From NCBI GenBank assembly GCA_026990095.1, contig JALSIL010000137.1:1-24631 (forward strand): DNA of 24,631 nucleotides, in the 5' to 3' direction. This DNA comes from Lysobacterales bacterium (GTDB lineage Bacteria; Pseudomonadota; Gammaproteobacteria; Xanthomonadales; Marinicellaceae). The notes beneath the pieces were generated by a model. That model was given only the letters and a program-made list of their open reading frames with translations. It had not been told where the DNA came from and searched no databases. The position numbers and the translations under genes were made by a program. Shown here piece by piece: positions 22,659-24,631 of this stretch; the first letter of the stretch is position 1, and each line of letters starts with the position of its first letter.

Positions 22659-23251
22659 TGAGTAACACCGATTTCATAATGTAATATCACACCATTTTTC
22701 ATAACGATTAAAACCTGTACGGTTTTTAATGGCACTAAACTATTGGCAATCGGCCATTGACGTGATTCAATGCCAGAAATATTAACATAGCTTACATTAA
22801 ATTCTTTAACTTCATCAAGGTATTTCCTTTTTTGCCAATGAGCAAAATTTCCTAAATCCATGGTATTAATGTGATTTCGGTAAAGTGCATGGTCTTGAAG
22901 GTACCAGTGAACTCTTTGCAAGTCCGATTGGTGATTATTAAGACCTGAAAAATTGCCATTTCGGCTAAATTCCACATCCGAATAGCGACCTAACAACGCG
23001 GGTTTAAGGTTGCCAAACTCATCTTTTACAGGCCTATTAATATAGCCGAAAAAATCTTTTTGCAACTGTAAAGAAGTTAATTGTTCTTGACGAATATTAT
23101 CAGCAACAGCATCGCTTTGCTGTTTTGCATTGATTAAACCGTTTAAACTGGCAAAAGAAATCGCAGAAACCACCACCATTAAAGTCATGGCAACCAACAC
23201 TTCTAACAACGTCATGCCTTTTTGTGTGGAATTGGGTAACATTAATACCAT
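22655..23251 (-). CDS. gspJ: Type II secretion minor pseudopilin GspJ
   Basis: 198-residue minor pseudopilin of the pseudopilus tip complex with GspI and GspK. The prepilin signal is STQKG cut before MTLLEVLVAMTLMVVVSAIS, with the Glu5 needed for assembly. The rest matches GspJ in layout (QEQLTSLQLQKDFFGYINRP, RVHWYLQDHALYRN). Two starts are possible. The ATG at 23251 has TGGGG five bases upstream. An in-frame ATG at 23242 forms the TAATG overlap common in this region and would give a shorter leader. I keep the first. Confidence 0.9.
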   Translation of the reverse strand: MVLMLPNSTQKGMTLLEVLVAMTLMVVVSAISFASLNGLINAKQQSDAVADNIRQEQLTSLQLQKDFFGYINRPVKDEFGNLKPALLGRYSDVEFSRNGNFSGLNNHQSDLQRVHWYLQDHALYRNHINTMDLGNFAHWQKRKYLDEVKEFNVSYVNISGIESRQWPIANSLVPLKTVQVLIVMKNGVILHYEIGVTH

Positions 23252-23613
23252 TTAAACCCCACTAAACTGGCAGATACGTGGTCAAAATCTGCGTTTTTAC
23301 TCACTTTGACATCTAAACGGTAGATGTAGTCATTATTGGTCGGTTGCACATTGAGTTGCCATTTCCAATCAGTTTTGCCATTCTCCTGAACGCCATCAAT
23401 AACACCAACAGAAACCTGTTGAGAACTTAAGGTGTAACGCTGCATGATATTATTAGCAACCATTAATGCCCTGTTTTTTTCTCGCAATTGAATCAATGTT
23501 TCCGCTCGTGTTGAGGCAACCGTCACAATAGCCGTTAAGGCAATAGTCAACAACGCTAGAGCCACAATAATCTCCAGCAATGTAAAACCAGATTGTTTAT
23601 GAGCCTTAACCAT
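23242..23613 (-). CDS. gspI: Type II secretion minor pseudopilin GspI
   Basis: 123-residue minor pseudopilin. The leader MVKAHKQSG is followed by FTLLEIIVALALLTIALTAI with Glu5, then the conserved NRALMVANNIMQRY and a short beta domain ending in VGFKWY. The start at 23613 lies five bases after the gspH stop and gives a standard nine-residue leader and family length. The open frame continues 16 codons upstream into gspH, but only through a TTG or a second ATG with no supporting signals. Confidence 0.9.
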   Translation of the reverse strand: MVKAHKQSGFTLLEIIVALALLTIALTAIVTVASTRAETLIQLREKNRALMVANNIMQRYTLSSQQVSVGVIDGVQENGKTDWKWQLNVQPTNNDYIYRLDVKVSKNADFDHVSASLVGFKWY

Positions 23614-23618
23614 CTTTG

Positions 23619-24128
23619 TTATTGAGTCTCTTGATCGAGCCATTTGCCTTGCATTTCCCAAGAATCAGTCGTGCTTAATTGGTAATGGTGCAAATCGGTT
23701 GCATCAGAAACAGTTAAGGCAAAAGAGGTCAATTGACCAGTGGCATCGCAACTGACTTGAGGAATTTTAAGCTCTTGTTCAGGCAATACAACCATTTGAT
23801 TATCAATTGATAAAGCAAGCACCATACCATCCGTTAGCTTTACCCAAGAGAGTTCCTCAGATATAACGTCCACCCATTGGTTATTAACAAATTGAGCGAA
23901 GCCATAAGCGTTGCGATAAAATTTAATGCCATAGACTCGATTTTGAAAAGTGGCTTGATCACAAGCGTATTGAATGGAGTATTTTAAAATCTTACCGCGT
24001 TGTTGCAGGTTTCTTTCTACCGAGCCAGAGCTAATCATTTGCACACCCAATGCCATAAGAATAGAAATAATAACAACCACAACCAATATTTCTATCAGTG
24101 TAAAACCTTTAGGGTTAGAGCAGCACAT
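23619..24128 (-). CDS. gspH: Type II secretion minor pseudopilin GspH
   Basis: 169-residue minor pseudopilin. The leader MCCSNPKG precedes FTLIEILVVVVIISILMALG. This is followed by the GspH-type region YACDQATFQNRVYGIKFYRN and a beta-rich C-terminal half. Two cysteines in the leader are unusual but are removed with it. It starts 17 bases after gspG with a weak ribosome site, suggesting lower output than the major pilin, as expected for a minor subunit. Confidence 0.88.
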   Translation of the reverse strand: MCCSNPKGFTLIEILVVVVIISILMALGVQMISSGSVERNLQQRGKILKYSIQYACDQATFQNRVYGIKFYRNAYGFAQFVNNQWVDVISEELSWVKLTDGMVLALSIDNQMVVLPEQELKIPQVSCDATGQLTSFALTVSDATDLHHYQLSTTDSWEMQGKWLDQETQ

Positions 24129-24145
24129 TCGCTAAGTGTTTTGAA

Positions 24146-24568
24146 CTACCAATTTCCAATATCCGCATCATCTCCTTCGCCACCGGGCTGACCATCACGA
24201 CCCATGGAAAAAACATCAATGACCCCATGATTGCCTGGGTTTAAATATTGGTAATCATTCCCCCAAGGGTCTTTAATCATTCGCTCCATATACCCCCCTG
24301 TTTTCCAGTTTTTAGCCAAAGGCTGTCCGCTGGGTTTGGAAACCAAGGCATTTAAACCTTGTGCCGTTGACGGGTAACTAAAATTATCCAATTTATACAT
24401 GCTTAAAGCAGTTTTTAACTGCTGCACATCCGATTGAGCACGAGCCACACGAGCCTTAGCAGGTTGATCAAGAAACTGTGGCACAACCGTAATGGCTAAG
24501 ATACTTAAAATAACCACAACAATAAGAATTTCAATAAGGGTAAAACCGTGTTGGATGTTTGATTTCAT
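24146..24568 (-). CDS. gspG: Type II secretion major pseudopilin GspG
   Basis: 140-residue major pseudopilin that polymerises into the periplasmic piston of the type II secretion system. The prepilin peptidase site is MKSNIQHG cut before FTLIEILIVVVILSILAITV. It continues with the GspG block QLKTALSMYKLDNFSYPSTAQGLNAL (residues 50-75), WGNDYQYLNPG, and the calcium-site loop GRDGQPGGEGDDADIGNW at the C-terminus, which is complete. It is the first of five gsp genes running to gspK. No gspE or gspF is visible in the few bases before it. Confidence 0.96.
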   Translation of the reverse strand: MKSNIQHGFTLIEILIVVVILSILAITVVPQFLDQPAKARVARAQSDVQQLKTALSMYKLDNFSYPSTAQGLNALVSKPSGQPLAKNWKTGGYMERMIKDPWGNDYQYLNPGNHGVIDVFSMGRDGQPGGEGDDADIGNW

Positions 24569-24593
24569 GCAATTGTTTTAAACTAAAAAAGCA

Positions 24594-24622
24594 ATTATAA
24601 CTCACGCCATGGCAATCAACAA
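24594..24622 (-). promoter_or_regulatory. Possible gspG promoter at the window edge
   Basis: On the minus strand, TTGTTG (24622-24617), a 17-base spacer and TATAAT (24599-24594) lie 26 bases upstream of the gspG ATG. The -35 matches the consensus at three of six positions. An open frame entering from the window end stops with TGA at 24602 after nine codons (DEALLIAMA). It could be the tail of an upstream gene, but nine codons cannot identify it. Confidence 0.4.
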
Positions 24623-24631
24623 AGCTTCATC

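Overview
All protein genes seen here lie on the minus strand of what looks like an AT-rich gammaproteobacterial chromosome (inference). The support is a 14-subunit-type nuo operon with separate nuoC and nuoD, the gene order tpiA-secG-tRNA-Leu-nuoA (an order I recall from Xanthomonas-like bacteria), a ZapG/YhcB protein and a type II secretion pseudopilin cluster. A Lysobacterales/Marinicella-like host is my best guess; I could not test it.

Read in the direction of transcription (from high to low coordinates), the window opens with gspG-H-I-J-K (24568-21699), the pseudopilins of a type II secretion system. Two small genes follow (DUF2288 and DUF465 families), then zapG/yhcB with a clear intrinsic terminator. 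Next is a branched-chain amino acid catabolism block: mmsA, an isobutyryl-CoA dehydrogenase, a 3-hydroxyisobutyryl-CoA hydrolase and an isovaleryl-CoA dehydrogenase. Between mmsA and the other three sits an apparently intact REP-associated tyrosine transposase (RAYT) gene with four 31-bp REP hairpins around it.

The last half is housekeeping: tpiA, secG (with an unusually long charged C-terminal tail), tRNA-Leu(GAG), and nuoA-nuoM, with nuoM cut by the window start. nuoA to nuoM is tightly packed, with five TAATG and two ATGA stop/start overlaps, so translational coupling of complex I subunits is likely.

The least conventional stretch is the 357 bases between tRNA-Leu and nuoA. It holds three tandem 69-bp units, each with palindromes and an imperfect hairpin. 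The third copy has diverged in a way that keeps the hairpin paired. On the minus strand the array ends in a terminator-like stem plus T-run before nuoA, so a structured RNA trailing the tRNA is a plausible untested idea. Other points of note are a near-identical 19-bp leader in front of both secG and tpiA, a promoter placed so close to the DUF2288 start that its mRNA may be leaderless, and a gsp cluster that stops at gspK with no gspL or gspM following.
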